This document shows, piece after piece, positions 1 through 12,178 of a DNA stretch of 64,000 nucleotides. The notes under the pieces are model-generated. The model saw only the letters and a list, made by a program, of their open reading frames with translations. It had not been told where the DNA came from and made no database searches. A program made the position numbers and the translations under genes. This DNA comes from Dreissena polymorpha. Taxonomy: Eukaryota; Mollusca; Bivalvia; Myida; Dreissenidae. Every line of letters begins with the position of its first letter. Within the stretch, counting starts at the first letter, position 1. The DNA is taken from NCBI RefSeq assembly GCF_020536995.1, contig NC_068362.1, positions 98,127,085 to 98,191,084 on the forward strand, written 5' to 3'.

Positions 1-900
1 AAATCTTTTTCACGTAACATTTTGAATTGCGCGACATTTGTTTTCCATGCAGCCGTATCACAAAACGCTTGAATTTTATCGCAAATATAATAAGTGCCTG
101 ATCAACACGTAGAATATTGTGCACATGAATAATGCAGACGTTATCCAAATTTTAGGTATAGTCTAAAACCCGTACGAGACCGGATCAGACTACGCTTTGT
201 TAAAAAGCGAAACAACTGGTGTCATTAGCGTTTTTTTCCCAATTTGGAATTTTTTAGCAAGTTTTGAGAAAAAGGTATACTTTTTGCGATTGGGAATATA
301 GCCGAATTTCGGCTATAAAATCGGGCCAAAAAAAGCCCTGTGTATACATATTAAAAGTGATGACACGATTATACATGACTATTAATTTCTGCAGCGGTCA
401 TGTGTCTGATGACTTGATACTCAACTAAAAGTAAAATTACAATGTATACTTAATTTACTCAAAAAGAACCTATTAAATATATAATTACAGAAATTCGTAA
501 GCACACGGATACTACATGTAATTTTATGTTTTTGCCAAGTATGTTTTCACATCTTAGATGAGACGTGTGGTGAATGTTATCAAAACCAAACTTCATACTG
601 CTGAGATGAATGGACTTTTGCAATTCAATTAAACTATGCAATATGAGTTTTATCCTATTACCAGCTGAAAATCTATAGTATAACAAGAATCATATAAACT
701 TGAGCTCTATACTATCGTTTTTTTTTTTTAGATAAGGGTATTTTCTGATTGCTATTATAATATAGACAGAGTTACTATTTTTGACCTAATTCTTAAAGTT
801 CATGAGAAACTAATATTAATTAATTAATTTATTGTTATTGATATAGATAAGCATTTTATCATAGCGCTGCATTGATATCTGCCTGATATAATGTTGCATG
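1..900. other. AT-rich DNA, no gene seen
   Basis: No exon, RNA gene or clear repeat boundary is visible. The only open frame (459-686, minus) has no recognisable domain, no splice context and AT-driven composition, so I do not call it. By position this is probably intron or upstream DNA of the PARP-like gene whose catalytic exon lies at 6057. Confidence 0.5.
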
Positions 901-910
901 ATATATTTTT

Positions 911-1190
911 ATGTCCCCCAGTCTATACTGGGGGAAATATTGTTTTTGCCCTGTCTGTCTGTTTGTTGGTTTGTTTGTTTGTTGGTTTTTTCATTTGCGT
1001 CAAACTTTAAAATTGGCCATAACTTTTGCAATACTGAAGATAGCAACTTGCTATTTGGCATGCATGTGTATCTCATGGAGCTGCATATTTTGATTTTAAG
1101 TGGTGAAAGGTCAAGGTCATCCTTCTAGGTCAAAGGTCAAGTTCAAAGGTTAAATATATGGGGGGGACATAGTGTTTCACAAGTGTTTTA
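911..1190 (+). repeat. pearl-like repeat, copy of the TATGCCCCC family
   Basis: It opens with a hairpin (CCCCCAGTC ... GGGGGAAATATTG), followed by a TCTGTCTGTTTG run. The core contains the phrase seen in its relatives at 22186, 28536 and 42445 (ATTTGGCATGCATGTGTATC), then AGGTCAAAGGTCA. It ends in a G-run plus GACATAGTGTTTCACAAG. The layout matches the pearl elements of bivalves, which are usually seen as non-autonomous Helitron/Helentron relatives; membership is my inference. Confidence 0.6.
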
Positions 1191-1819
1191 TATCAGTTCA
1201 ACAGGAAGTTCTTATTTCAGTCGATGATTGGAGGTAGGTCATATTACTCGGAATCAACTATAAAGTAATCATTTTAGTAAAATTGAATCAGATTTTACAA
1301 AACAAACAATTTGATACCAAGATGTAATATATTTTAAACACAAAAAGCAACACAAACAGCAAACAAACATGTTTTACAAATAATATGCGCAAGTGCTCGT
1401 GACGTTGTTATTAACATATCAAACGACAAAAATCATGTTCTTTCCCGCTAAAAATGCAGCTTTTTAGCGATCTTTTCATTTTTTCTTTAAAATCGGCGAT
1501 ATAGAGGTATGATAAACAAGTAAGCCTCGCTGTTATATTATTCTAAGCCTTGCTTGATATATTACAAAAAGATCAGGCAGTAACCTGTTATTCTCTATGT
1601 CTCATTTTCAACACAATAGCATAAGTGCCCTATGTTACAAAGGTTGTTTGTTCAATAAAAAGTTTGTTATCTCATGGATTACTTTGTTATATTATCTACA
1701 CAGAATGACACGAATGGGTGTTTTCAACAATTTTTTGTCAACTATGGAAGAACAAAATTATCATAAAATGGAATATTTGATCACTATTAATGAAAAAAGG
1801 GAGGAAATACTAGGATTAA

Positions 1820-1951
1820 TAGAATATTATTTGAGTTTGATAAAGATCAAGTTTATCATGCTCGGCTCTAACTCAGTAAGCCTCGCGCTACCTCAGTTCT
1901 AAGCCTTGCATGATAAATTTGATATTTATCCAAAACTCACATAATATTCTA
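1820..1951. repeat. fold-back (inverted repeat) about 42 bp arms
   Basis: The left arm 1820-1861 (starts TAGAATATTAT, ends TTTATCATGC) is an imperfect reverse complement of 1908-1951 (starts GCATGATAAATTT, ends ATAATATTCTA). The spacer holds AAGCCTCGC and AAGCCTTGC; the same pair of words occurs near 1522-1552. This looks like a small fold-back element or MITE remnant. An ORF running through it (1597-1902) has no support as a gene. Confidence 0.55.
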
Positions 1952-2429
1952 TATATATCATACCAAATCAAGGGTAAAATATAGGTTGTAATTCACATTC
2001 TGTTACTGATTGGGAAGTATTCTGGTAAGGGACCTGTGTATTGCTTGCAATACTGCAAAAGGCTTCTTGAACTTAGGAAATTCAAATTCTCAAGTATTCT
2101 TAAGTCTGTTTTAACAGAATTAGCTTTAGCTCACTGCACAAATAAAATTTACAGAGAAACATTTTGATCTAAAAAATAGTACATTTCTGTAAATAAACAG
2201 TTAATGGTGAAAAAGAACATATATATTATTTAACACAACACTTTCAGCTTTAGAATCATTATGCAATTCAATAAAAAATGTTTGTTAAAAATTTCTTAAG
2301 AATTTTCTAGAAATCAAGGACAGGTTAGCATAAAATTACTTCAACCATAACATATATTTAAAGGGACTGTCAACCACAAACGACAAAAAAAAAGAAAAGT
2401 TCTAAAATACTGTATTTTTTACAATTTTT

Positions 2430-4091
2430 AGCTCACCTGATTGCTCAGGTGAGCTTTTGTGACCGGTCTTTGTCCGTCGTATGTCCGTCCGTCCGTCCGT
2501 CTGTCCGTCTGTTAACATTTGCTCGTAAACACTCTAGAGGCAACATTTCTTGTCCCATCTTCATGAAACTTGGTCAGAAGCTTTGTCTCAATGAAATCTC
2601 GGCCGAGTTCGAAACTGGGTTGTGTCGGGTCAAAAACTAGGTAAAAAAAAAGAAAAACCTTGTAAACACTGTAGAAGTCACATTTCATGCCCAATCTTAA
2701 TGTTACTTTGTCAAAATGTTTGTCTTAATGATATCTTGGTTGAGTTCAAAAGTGGTTCCGATCCGTTGAAAAACATGGCCGCCAGTGGGCGGGGCAGTTT
2801 TCCTTATTTGGCTATAGAGAAACCTTGTAAACACTCTAGAAGTCACAATTTTTGCCCAATCATCATGAAAGTTGGTCAAAACATTGGTTCAATTGATGTC
2901 TCGGACGAGTTCAAAAATGGTCCAGATCGGTGAAAAAAACATGGCCGCCAGTGGGCGGGGCATTTTTCTCTATATGTATATAGTGGCATTTTTTCCTATT
3001 TGGCTATAGAGAAACCTTGTAAACACTCTAGAAGTCACAATTTTTGCCCAATCATCATGAAAGTTGGTCAAAACATTGGTTTTATTGATATCTCTGACGA
3101 GTTTGAAAATGGTCGGGATCGGTGAAAAAACATGGCCGCCAGTTGGCGGGGCATTTTTCTCTATATGTATATAGTGATAACGTGAACACAGTAGAAGTCA
3201 CATTGTTGGCCCAATTTTCATGAAATTTGCTCAGAACATTTGTTTCCTTGATACGAGAGTTGAGTTCAAAAATGGTTCCGGTCAGTTGAATAACATGGCT
3301 GCTGAAAGGGGGGCAGTTTTCTCATAATGCCCCCCCCCCCCCCCCCCCTTTCGAAGAAGAGGGGGTATATTGTTTTGCTCATGTCGGTCCGTCTGTCCAC
3401 CAGATGGTTTCCGGATGATAACTCAAGAGCGCTTATGCCAAGGATCACGAAACTTCATAGGTACATTGATCATGACTAGCAGATGACCCCTATCGATTTT
3501 CAGGTCACTAGGTCAAAGGTCAAGGTCACGGTGACCCAAAGCAGTAAAATGGTTTCCGGATGCTAACTCAAGAACGCTTATGCCTAGGATCATGAAACTT
3601 CAAAGATACATTTATCATGACTCGCAGATAACCCCTATTGATTTTCAGGTCACAAGGTCAAAGGTCAAGGTCACGATGACCCGAAATAGTAAAATGGTTT
3701 CCGGATGATAACTCAAGAACGCTTAGGCCTAGGTTCATGAAACTTCAAAGGTATATTGATCATGACTCGCAGATGACCCCTATTGATTATCAGGTCACTA
3801 GGTCAAAGGTCAAGGTCACAGTGCCAAAAAACGTATTCACACAATGGCTGTCAAGGTCACGGTGACTCGACTTAGAAAAATGGTTTCTGGATGATAACTC
3901 AAGATTGCTTACGCCTAGGATCATGAAACTTCATAGGTACATTGATCATGACTCGCAGATGAAATAATGATGAAACTTGACCAGGATGTTTGTCTGGACA
4001 ATATCAGTAGGTCAAGTTTGACATTTGGTAAAGATTGAATGAACCGACTCCTCTCAGGTGAGCGAACTAGGGCCATCTTGGCCCTCTTGTT
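2430..4091 (+). repeat. pearl-like repeat (AGCTCACCTG family) with about 170-bp tandem core
   Basis: It starts with the hairpin AGCTCACCTGATTGCTCAGG and then has a GTCCGTCCGTC run. Several diverged core units follow, each with AAACTTGGTCAGAA, a GAGTTC(G)AAAATGGT phrase and AACATGGCCGCCAGTGGGCG. It ends AGGTGAGCGAACTAGGGCC and CCCTCTTGTT. A second family member sits at 27296-29302. It is interrupted by a copy of the TATGCCCCCTTCGAAG family at about 3325-3960. Confidence 0.7.
3325..3962 (+). repeat. nested pearl-like repeat (TTCGAAGAAGAGGGGG family)
   Basis: A poly-C/TTCGAAGAAGAGGGGGTATATTG start is followed by GGTCCGTCTGTCCACCAG and about 145-bp core units (GATAACTCAAGA, CATGAAACTTCATAGGTACA, AGGTCAAAGGTCAAGGTCA). 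The usual 3' end is cut short: after GTATTCACACAATGGCTG the text returns to a core-like phrase and then to the host repeat. It lies inside the AGCTCACCTG-family repeat, so it arrived later. Confidence 0.65.
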
Positions 4092-4260
4092 AGTTTATAT
4101 TCATTACAATATCATGACTGGTATATTACATTGTTTGGAAAAAGTTTATATTTTCAGTATATTTGGTAATAAAATTTTGCGATGTGAAATCAAAAGTACA
4201 TCGCAAAAATAGGTGACATAACGATATACATACTATAAATAACGCAAGTAGATAGATAAT

Positions 4261-5141
4261 TATACGCCCGTCTATGACGGGACGTATTATGGTATACCCC
4301 GCGTCTGTCCGTCCGTCCGTTCGTCTGTCCGTCCGTCCGTCTGTCCGTCCGTCCGTCCGTCTGTTAATGTCGTACGCTACGTCAAATATCCTTTGACAGA
4401 TTTTCTTCAAATTTTAACACAATCTTAATATTGATAAACCCTGATCCCCTTTCGTTTTTGACGGAATTCTGAATTGTCGTTCCAGAGTTATGGGACTTTG
4501 TTCGTCAAAATTTCGTGATTTCATTGAATGTCCTACCGTAGCTCAAATATCCTTCGATGGATTTTTTTCAAATTCAACACAATCTTAATATTGATAAACC
4601 CTGATCCCCTTTCGTTTTTGACGGAATTCTGAATTGTTGTTCCAGAGTTATGGGACTTTGTTCGTCAAAATTTCGTGATTTCATTGAATGTCCTACCGTA
4701 GCTCAAATATCCTTCGATGGATTTTTTTCAAATTTTAACACAATCTTAATATTCATAAACCCTGATCCCCTTTCATTTTTGACGGAATTCTGAATTGTCG
4801 TTCCAGAGTTATGCGACTTTGTTCGTCAAAATTTCGTGATTTCATTGACTGTCCTACCGTATCGGATTTACCATGTTACAATGTTAAATTATCAAGTATT
4901 CACATATTCAACTGGATGAGATTTGACTGGAACATTGGAATTCCATACACGCATACATATACTCAAAAAAAGATATGGTATGAATGTCAAGGAGACGGCG
5001 CTCCATGCTCATGTACTTATAAAATAAACCATGTATTCAAATACAAATAAACTGAAGTAAAAAAATGATTCAAAGGGTTATTTATTACCTTACTACTTCA
5101 TTGGCGAACGACGGGCGTATCATGCGCTCATGGCGCAGCTC
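4261..5141 (+). repeat. pearl-like repeat with 160-bp tandem unit
   Basis: It starts with the hairpin ACGCCCGTCTATGACGGG. A CCGTCCGTCTGTCCGTCC run (4300-4365) follows, then three very similar 160-bp units starting at 4369, 4530 and 4690 (GTCCTACCGTAGCTCAAATA, CTTAATATTGATAAACCCTG, GTTCGTCAAAATTTCGTG). It ends near ACGACGGGCGTATCATGCGC. The frames at 4126-4410 and 4811-5050 are products of this repeat. Confidence 0.65.
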
Positions 5142-5384
5142 CTCATTTTATATATATAATATTGCTAGGCCGTTACCCCACCCAGTTGTTATTGTATTGC
5201 GTGATTTAAATAAGACTTGGTTCCAATTAAATATCGTTATCACAGTAATATCTATATTAGGCCACAACAAATTGATTAAATGTTCGATGTGATATTTTAA
5301 TCAATATAAACTAATAATTGTAAACAAAATATGGGTTTTTAGAACTTTTCTTTTTTCCTCGTTTGTGGTTGACAGTCCATTTAA

Positions 5385-6056
5385 GGCATACAAATGAAAC
5401 TATATCTTTTGTTTATTTGACCAAGGCCCTAAACTGTGACCTGCAAATTAGCAGAATATTGTGCCATTATGAACTCGGTGTTAATTTCCATTCAACATCT
5501 CCTTATTGTGATAAATGCTAAAGATATTCAATAACCATAAGGATCAGTGATCATGTTTGTGGTCATTATATATATTGTCACTTACCAAGGGTCATAGCTC
5601 TGATCTACAATTTAGCTTAGTAACGCCTCTTTTGTTCTTAAACAATTTTAGTGAAGTTTTGCATTTACTGGTCAAGAACAAGTTTTGATTGACCAACCTT
5701 GCTGAACATTTTAAGATAGCTAGCTTGCAAGGAGACCAAACTTGGGATCGAAGTTGGGCCAAGGTCACCATAACCTTTACTAAGAATAGAAAAATGGTTT
5801 TTGCCCAATAATTCAATTTGGATGGAGATATTGCCATGAAATGTTGTATGTATCTAGCTGAAATTCAGACCCTAAAGTGTCACTGTAACTTGAAATATTA
5901 TAAAAAATATGCTAAATAACTTTAGTTAGGATAGGTATGAAATTAAATAGGCACGTGGCCATGTAGGAAATTGACTTAGCACCATGCATGGAATTGTCCT
6001 TCCTAAAACAGGTTAATTAAACAAAGTTCATATCTTTGTTTTACATTTCTGTTCAG
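5385..6056. other. degenerate repeat in intron before PARP exon
   Basis: About 5580-5900 resembles old pearl-type cores also seen at 8240-8940 and 18300-18850. Shared phrases are AAGGTCACC, ACTAAGAATAGAAAAATGGT and GATGGAGATATTGCCATGAA. The last 40 bases before 6057 are pyrimidine-rich and end TTCAG, the 3' splice site of the PARP exon. Confidence 0.45.
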
Positions 6057-6234
6057 ATTGAAATGGTCCAGAACAAGTCTCTATGGCAACAGTACGCTGC
6101 AAAGAAGAAGCAACTAGAAGGACAGAATCCTCCGGGAACAACAAACGAACGTTTCCTCTGGCACGGTACCTCTGCCGACACAGTGGATAGCGTCAATGCG
6201 CATGGCTTCAATCGCAGCTACTGTGGAAAGAACG
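6057..6234 (+). CDS. PARP14-like mono-ADP-ribosyltransferase, catalytic exon (shared)
   Basis: This is one exon of a PARP catalytic domain, which moves ADP-ribose from NAD+ to target groups. It follows TTTCTGTTCAG and ends at AACG|gtatgt. It reads 59 codons in phase 0 and leaves one base (phase 1). It contains IEMVQNKSLWQQY, which matches the I..IERIQN..LW..Y helix of PARP10/14/15, then FLWHGT, whose histidine is the first residue of the H-Y-x triad that holds NAD+. Next come VNAHGFNRSYCGKN, leading into the donor loop. Earlier exons (macro, WWE and the rest of the domain) are not recognisable in the window and probably lie to the left. The remainder of the domain is supplied by either 16818-17104 or 29504-29790. 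Family assignment is firm; orthology to PARP14 rather than PARP10, 11 or 15 is not. Confidence 0.9.
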
Positions 6235-6780
6235 GTATGTATTCATACTTACAACTTAGGTGGATATAGTTTTGCATCAGTTTACATGTTATAATGAATA
6301 AAAAAAGGTTTTATGTTAAGAAATGGCATCTTCAATTTTGTGGCAGTGATTTCATGCTTTTATTTTGTCCAGTCATTGTACCTTGTTTGAGTATTTTTAT
6401 TAGATGTGAAAGAATGGTTAAGTTTGGTTTTCTGCATAATAATTCATATGCCCAGTTAAGGCACACGGTCCGCTGATTTACAGAGTTATCTATGGAATAC
6501 AGAACGTGTTTCATCATTTGTAAAATGTTTTTCTTGTTAATTTAGTCAAATATGATCCAATCAACCTATTGCACTTAACTTTGAAATAATGTGGTTTATG
6601 TGTATTTTTTGGACTCTAAGCAACATAATTAGTCTGCGTTTTAACTGATCTGAGCTTAGCCCTAAGTATCAATATGGAGCTTTTTGCATCTCCCATTTTT
6701 ATCTGTCTTCAATTATCTGGCCATGCATCTGTCATAGAGTAAATTAACAAATCCTTATTTCTTTACAAAATCTCAACATA

Positions 6781-7608
6781 CAGGGGCGTTGCTAGCATTT
6801 TTTTAGCTGTAGGCCCGGATATGATATAAAAACGGGGGGTATGGGAGTCCTCCCCCTGAACATTTTTACATCCTATAACGCCTGTGGTGAGATTTTAAGC
6901 ATATCTAGACAAATAATAAGATAAGAATATATAAGACTTTGGCCTGTTTTTCTTTGATATTTTACTGTTTTAGCTCAATATCAGAGAACTAAATTTTACT
7001 GTATTCTCTTTATACCAGAGAACTAAATTTTAAAACAATATGGAACAGAGAAACATTCAAAAGTGTAACACTCCACTTATTCACAAGTCAAACCATGGGG
7101 ATTATTTCCAATAATACTGTCTGCATGTCTATAACGGCAAATTATTGTTCGGCATCAAGGGACGACCCGATCTGGATCCAGTCAATGGATCGGGATACGG
7201 GGGCAAGTGCTCCATTTTAATTTTCTGCGGTCATAAACATCATTCGGAATGTTTCTTAGAAATCCAAGGATAATCGATTACAACTTACTGTAGTGTTGAA
7301 AGGGAGACAAGTAGATCTACATGTAGATCTATGTAAACTTGTAACAGCAAGTCACGTGAAAAGAAGCGAGCTTGAATCCATGCACATAGAAAGAAGTAGA
7401 GTTGATAATTGGAAGATATTAATTTGAACACAACCAGAATCAAATGTCTGAGGTTTATGTCAATATGAAATGCAGATTTCCAACACCTCACCCCTCTCAG
7501 GGTCAACATTTTAATGCGTTTTTCGAATTTAAAGCAATTATATTTTTTTCATGTTTAAAAAAAAATTGTAGGCCCGGGCCTGCTGTGCTTATAGCAGCTA
7601 CGCCCCTG
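6781..7608. mobile_element. non-autonomous DNA transposon, CAGGGGCG termini
   Basis: The left end CAGGGGCGTTGCTAGC and the right end AGCTACGCCCCTG are imperfect inverted repeats. Just inside them TGTAGGCCCGG occurs at both ends (6812, 7567). The flanks share ACATA (6776-6780 and 7609-7613), a possible 5-bp target duplication. CAGGGGCGT termini are common among hAT elements, although hAT normally makes 8-bp duplications. The 828-bp interior shows no transposase. It lies in the intron after the PARP exon. Confidence 0.6.
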
Positions 7609-9653
7609 ACATACAAAATCATTATTTATCTATTTTACTATTAACATTAATTCTTTCAAAACAGTTACTACAGTTCAGCTAACAACCTAAACAGTGTTGA
7701 TCAACCAATTACATACATGACGTGTTCGCAGCAGTGACATGCGCAAGTAACCGCGCGTTTGCCACTTGACCGCCAGAACATAAACACCGTTTATCTTTGA
7801 TATATTGTTCTGTGTTGTTATTACAGTCCCTTCACACAAACCATAAAATATATTTGCCAATGAGCTACATCGACACATCAGGCTTTAATTTTCATTGGAT
7901 TAACTACTCCTTAACCGCTTTAGAGATTTACAGAACTTTAAAAAATGTTTAAAAAGTAATTTTTTGCAGCTGAACATTATACTAAGATTTAAAATAGAAT
8001 TTCAAAAAAATCATATTTGATAATTATGTAACATTCTATAGTTGTCGTCTTGAGAGCTTGTTTAAACTTGCCCCTGGGATCAAAACTGGCACTGAATCAC
8101 TGTGTATATGTTTTAAAAGACGTACATAACAAAATTTCCTCTAAATTATGATACTAAAATAGAAAATCCAGATTTTGTATTGACCTGATTTTCACTATTT
8201 CTTGAAAATTGTTTCCACTCAATAACTTCACTTGCTTGCATAGCATTGACTTTCATTAGGGACCAGTTGGGTCAATGTCTTTTGCACTCAATATAGAAAT
8301 ATACAGCAAACTGGTGGTGTCCTTCATTTGCAGTGACTTATATAATTTTGATGAAAGTTCTGAGAAAGTATGCTTGAATGGAAAACTAGATTGAGGCTAT
8401 TTGTAGAACTGGTTGGTTAATGGTCAAGGCCACTTTTACTATGAATAGAATAATGGTTTCAGCTCTATAACTTTAGTTTGGAATGAGGTATAATTTGTTT
8501 GCACTGAAGTTTGTGTTTATGTATCAGAAATGCCAACTTAGTATGGGGTTGATTTTGTGACCATGGTGGGTCTAGGACAAAAGCACTGTTACAAAAAATA
8601 GCAAAACAGCAACTTGTGAGACCTAGTTTAGGATTGTATTTCATTTTTGTTAGGTAAAGTTCAACAGCTTTCCATCCATAACTTAGTTTTGTATAGAGAT
8701 ATTGTACTGAAATTGTGTACATAGTTAGCTTGCATTGCATACCTAGCTTCAGAATCATTTGGGACCAGTTGGGTCAAGGTCTGGAAAACTGTTTGTGCTA
8801 AATAACTAGAAATTTTTACAGAGGTATTGCAATGATTTTATGTTTGTAGGTTGCTTACAAGCAGACCTAGCTTGAGATTGCATTTGGGCCAGTTTGGGTT
8901 AAGGTCAATGCCACTGTAACAAAGAATATTAACGAGAGCGCCGATGGCGCTGAAAGCATAGTTGCAAGATACAGGGAAGTTGCTGCTGAAGTAAATGTTT
9001 AGGTCAAAATATACTAAATAGTTTCCTTATATGTTTCGATGAAAAAACGACAACTTTGAGCGAAAATAAATACAACATTTTGCACATAGAGACCCCCATA
9101 ACTATACCTTTTCTTGAAGGGCATTCTTAGCTGAATGGATTTAAGCAATAAAAAAGATATGTCATGTTCAAACCAAAAAAGAATTCGACTCAAATCAAAA
9201 TCGACTGTTTTTGCGCCTTTTTTTCGGCCGTTTTCTAGTGTATTGTAACCTTTTGCAGTGCCATTTTTTACTTTAATCTCCAACTTTATCCTATTTCAGG
9301 GATTTAGTAGTGAACACCTATGCTTACCCTATCAATATCTCCAAACGATAAAACCAGAACAACAGTCTAAAGTGTATAAAATGCCTTCGAAGAAAATATG
9401 ATGATTTGTTAAGAGAGTACAGCATCGATTATTTAGTATATTGTAATCTTAACAATTGCTGACATCACGAGTCGCCCCCCTTGTTACCAAAATGATCTAT
9501 TTTTAGAAACGGGAATTCCAAATAGTGACGAATGTGAATGGTTACAAAATGACATAACTATGAAAATAAATACGTAGAATTACATTATTTCACGCATACC
9601 ATTATGCAACCATCCGTTTTCTTTTCCGACTTGATACATTTACAGCTTTCCAT
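7609..9653. other. PARP intron: degenerate repeats, no exon seen
   Basis: About 8240-8940 holds three or four badly decayed units of 150-180 bp (GGACCAGTTGGGTCAA, CTATAACTTTAGTTTGGA, GCTTGCATTGCATACCTAGC). The rest is AT-rich. I found no open frame with coding character and no second copy of the shared PARP exon. The minus-strand frame at 9014-9283 has no recognisable domain. Confidence 0.45.
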
Positions 9654-9890
9654 TTAATATTTTACAGACACAACACTCGTCCAGAATTCGCGCGAATCCA
9701 TTAAATCCGATGCCACATTTAAACCTTTAGCTCTACTAGTACTCGTAACGTTAATTTCTGGCTCAAAGTAAATCATTTTAACTTCAATTAACATATCTCT
9801 ATTACTTTCAAACTCTACTTCATCAAATCCATAGAAAGGCAGGTCAGAATCCATGTCATAAATCAGAAAACATTCATCGTACTCCGCCAT
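9654..9890 (-). CDS. short acidic ORF, possible first exon of unknown gene
   Basis: It encodes 78 residues starting MAEYDECFLIYDMDSDL, with many Asp and Glu residues, an aromatic-rich FYGFDEVEF patch and no signal peptide or membrane segment. The start context AAAAATGGCGGAG is a good initiator and resembles a YY1-type site. Near the end, GTGTCT|gtaaaa (last exon base 9666) could be a splice donor, which would make this a first exon. No acceptor-linked second exon was recognised downstream on the minus strand. It sits antisense within the large PARP intron. I do not recognise the protein; it could also be the 5' part of an old transposon gene. Confidence 0.35.
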   Translation of the reverse strand: MAEYDECFLIYDMDSDLPFYGFDEVEFESNRDMLIEVKMIYFEPEINVTSTSRAKGLNVASDLMDSREFWTSVVSVKY

Positions 9891-11566
9891 TTTTTACACA
9901 TTTTCAAAGAATAAAAGTGCTTTATGCCCCACTTCCTGCTGAGAATATGTTTTAATTTCTATTTATAATTAACCGATGAAATGTTACATATCCTTAAACC
10001 AGTGCCTTATGAATTCAGTTATGTAAACATTTGACCTCTCACAGAACAGTAAACAAAGGAAATAGAAATTAGGTGTGAGGTCACTATCAACAAGAACAGA
10101 ATTGTTTTACGAACGAAATTTGTTTTAGTTTCTTAGAAGGTTTTTTCACGTAAAACGGTCTTAGAAAAATTCACTAAAAACGGTGTCAGCAATATTCTTG
10201 GAAGAAAACGTTAGAAAAACGTTTCCAAAAAAAACTTGTAAGAATTACCATATACTAAATTAAATAGATATTTCGTCTGATTTTTGATCAGGTAAGGCTT
10301 CATAATGGTCAACCGATCGATGTGTGTTTTCGAAATGTCGTATATATCTAAAGCATAGGTGCGTTGCACCTATGCTAAAAAATAACCTTTCTGATTATTA
10401 ACTTGAGTTTGAATGTATGTATAGCTATGAAAATGTGTGTGAAGGTAGCTTATATGAAGGCTTATTATTGGACTGTACATTTGTTTTGAAATAAGTAAAT
10501 TTATAAGACTACCATTGAAAACCTGGTTTGGCAGTGTTTCAGTTTCATTATTTCTTGTTTGGTTTGTACAATTCTATCTGTGTCCTGCACAAAGCTAATT
10601 TAAATTATATCTCTGGGTTCATATCTTGCCAAGGTCTTTGGGCACATGATTTATAAAGAATCAAACAGCAAGATGACTGTTAAATTATCTCAGTTGAACC
10701 CACAAGCAGGGAAGTGATGGTAATATTTTGTATATCACATTAATAAATGATCCTCTAGATACATTGTTTACATTTGTCCATACATTTGTCCATATGGTTA
10801 AAACTGACCATACCCAAATGATCTGGTGATAAATATTGACTTAAATTGTAAACTGATTATACAAAATTACAAAGTCCATGTCTTGTATAATGTTCTTTTA
10901 CAAATATTACTTAAAATATGCCCATGTGCAAAATTTGCCTAGCAGCGACCTATCACTGGAGGTATCATGGTCATTTTAGACTTAGATAGCAAATGCTTTA
11001 TAAAAAGTCGTAAATTGTCAGACTCAGAAGTTTCATATTTGATAGGTCATATATTCTTCAGTGGTCGTCTGCAAAGTCCAGTTCAGTCAGTTTAAAAAAG
11101 CTTTACGATTTTTTTATTTACTCTAAAAAAGTCAGCTATTAAGATTTGTTTAAATATTCAACTATGATTAAAATTCACCATTAATATGGGATGCAAATTC
11201 CAGTCGGGTGACAGTTCTCTGTTGAGTTTCACAGGGCCAGTTTGTGTGTTCATTATATCTTTTAGTGTCCTCCCCAAGCATTCGGGTTATGTTGCAAAGA
11301 TTGAAATTTTGACACAATTGATGTCATATGATTTCACTAGATATGGCTGATCAACAGTTAACATCTTTGCAACTGTAAACATTGGAGGTATCAAATTTAG
11401 CATGAGACATTGTGAAATGGTTGTGTATAAAAAGTATTCAAATTATGAGCTAAAAATGATTTGACGGTCTGAGATGTGTGTATTTTTTTATGTACCAAGA
11501 CATGTGGTTGTAAAATATATCTTGTAAGTAAGGAATAGCTGTCCAATCCGATACATGATTATAAAA
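9891..11566. other. AT-rich intron DNA, no feature seen
   Basis: No exon, repeat end or RNA gene was recognised. Several TTTAC/AAAACG-rich stretches (10130-10240) look like a decayed repeat, but I could not delimit one. Confidence 0.4.
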
Positions 11567-11617
11567 CATACCTTCAAGCTCAGTTGAATTATCCGAAGGG
11601 ATATTAAATAATTATAA

Positions 11618-11904
11618 CTCTCTGATTATACTCCTTTAATTGACATTTCGGCATAATGCCTTTATCAAAACAATGGAAATAATATGTTAACTACATTTTT
11701 ACGTTTTTTGACTGCACAATTAAAATAACAAAGAAAAATGTTTTTAAACGTCAAATGACGTTGTACATGATGACGTCATAAATGGCGTTATATAAAATGG
11801 CGCCAAAAAATGTAAAAATTCACCAAAAATGAAATTACGTTAAACACATATTGTGTCTTATTCTTATGTTAAATGTGTGCTTTATATATTTAAGAAATTG
11901 ATAT
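11618..11904 (-). repeat. left pseudo-LTR of the Penelope-like element
   Basis: It pairs as a reverse complement with 15154-15384 plus 15908-15967, with only a handful of differences. It contains the palindromic CRE TGACGTCA (11771-11778) and a TATA-like TTATATAAAATGG next to it, plausible promoter parts. On the minus strand at 11642-11668 there is a hammerhead-ribozyme-like string: TTGATAA, a GGCATTATGCC hairpin, then GAAATGTC. Such ribozymes are known from Penelope pLTRs. Confidence 0.8.
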
Positions 11905-12178
11905 TTTACAATAAAACAATCATCATCAAATGTAATTATAATCTACCTAAACTTATTATCATAAATTAAATAGGGTAAACTAATATTTAATGACTAATTA
12001 TTTCAATCCATATCTATGTAAAATATTATAATGATATTTGATTCAATAATCATACATACTTGCTATTCTATATATATATCATATACACATTATGGACAAG
12101 ATAAATTGCATAAAGTACTATTATTTTTACATTCATTTATGTTGATGATTAATATAAAATGTTTTTCACATATATTTT

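Larger units (their letters stand above)
2362..5380. mobile_element. TTAA-flanked TIR element filled with nested repeats
   Basis: The left end, directly after TTAA (2358-2361), reads AGGGACTGTCAACCAC. The right end, before TTAA (5381-5384), is its reverse complement with one change. The TIRs extend about 45-50 bp, through the stretch GAAAAGTTCTAAAA. TTAA duplications are typical of the piggyBac and Kolobok superfamilies; which one cannot be decided because no transposase is seen. The interior is not transposon coding sequence but two other repeats (2430-4091 and 4261-5141), so the carrier is a short non-autonomous element swollen by later insertions. Confidence 0.6.

Noticed and set aside
1597-1902. 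101-residue plus-strand ORF
   Set aside because: It overlaps the fold-back at 1820-1951 and has no domain or coding signal.
4811-5050. 79-residue plus-strand ORF
   Set aside because: It starts within the 160-bp unit of a pearl-like repeat and runs into AT-rich repeat tail.
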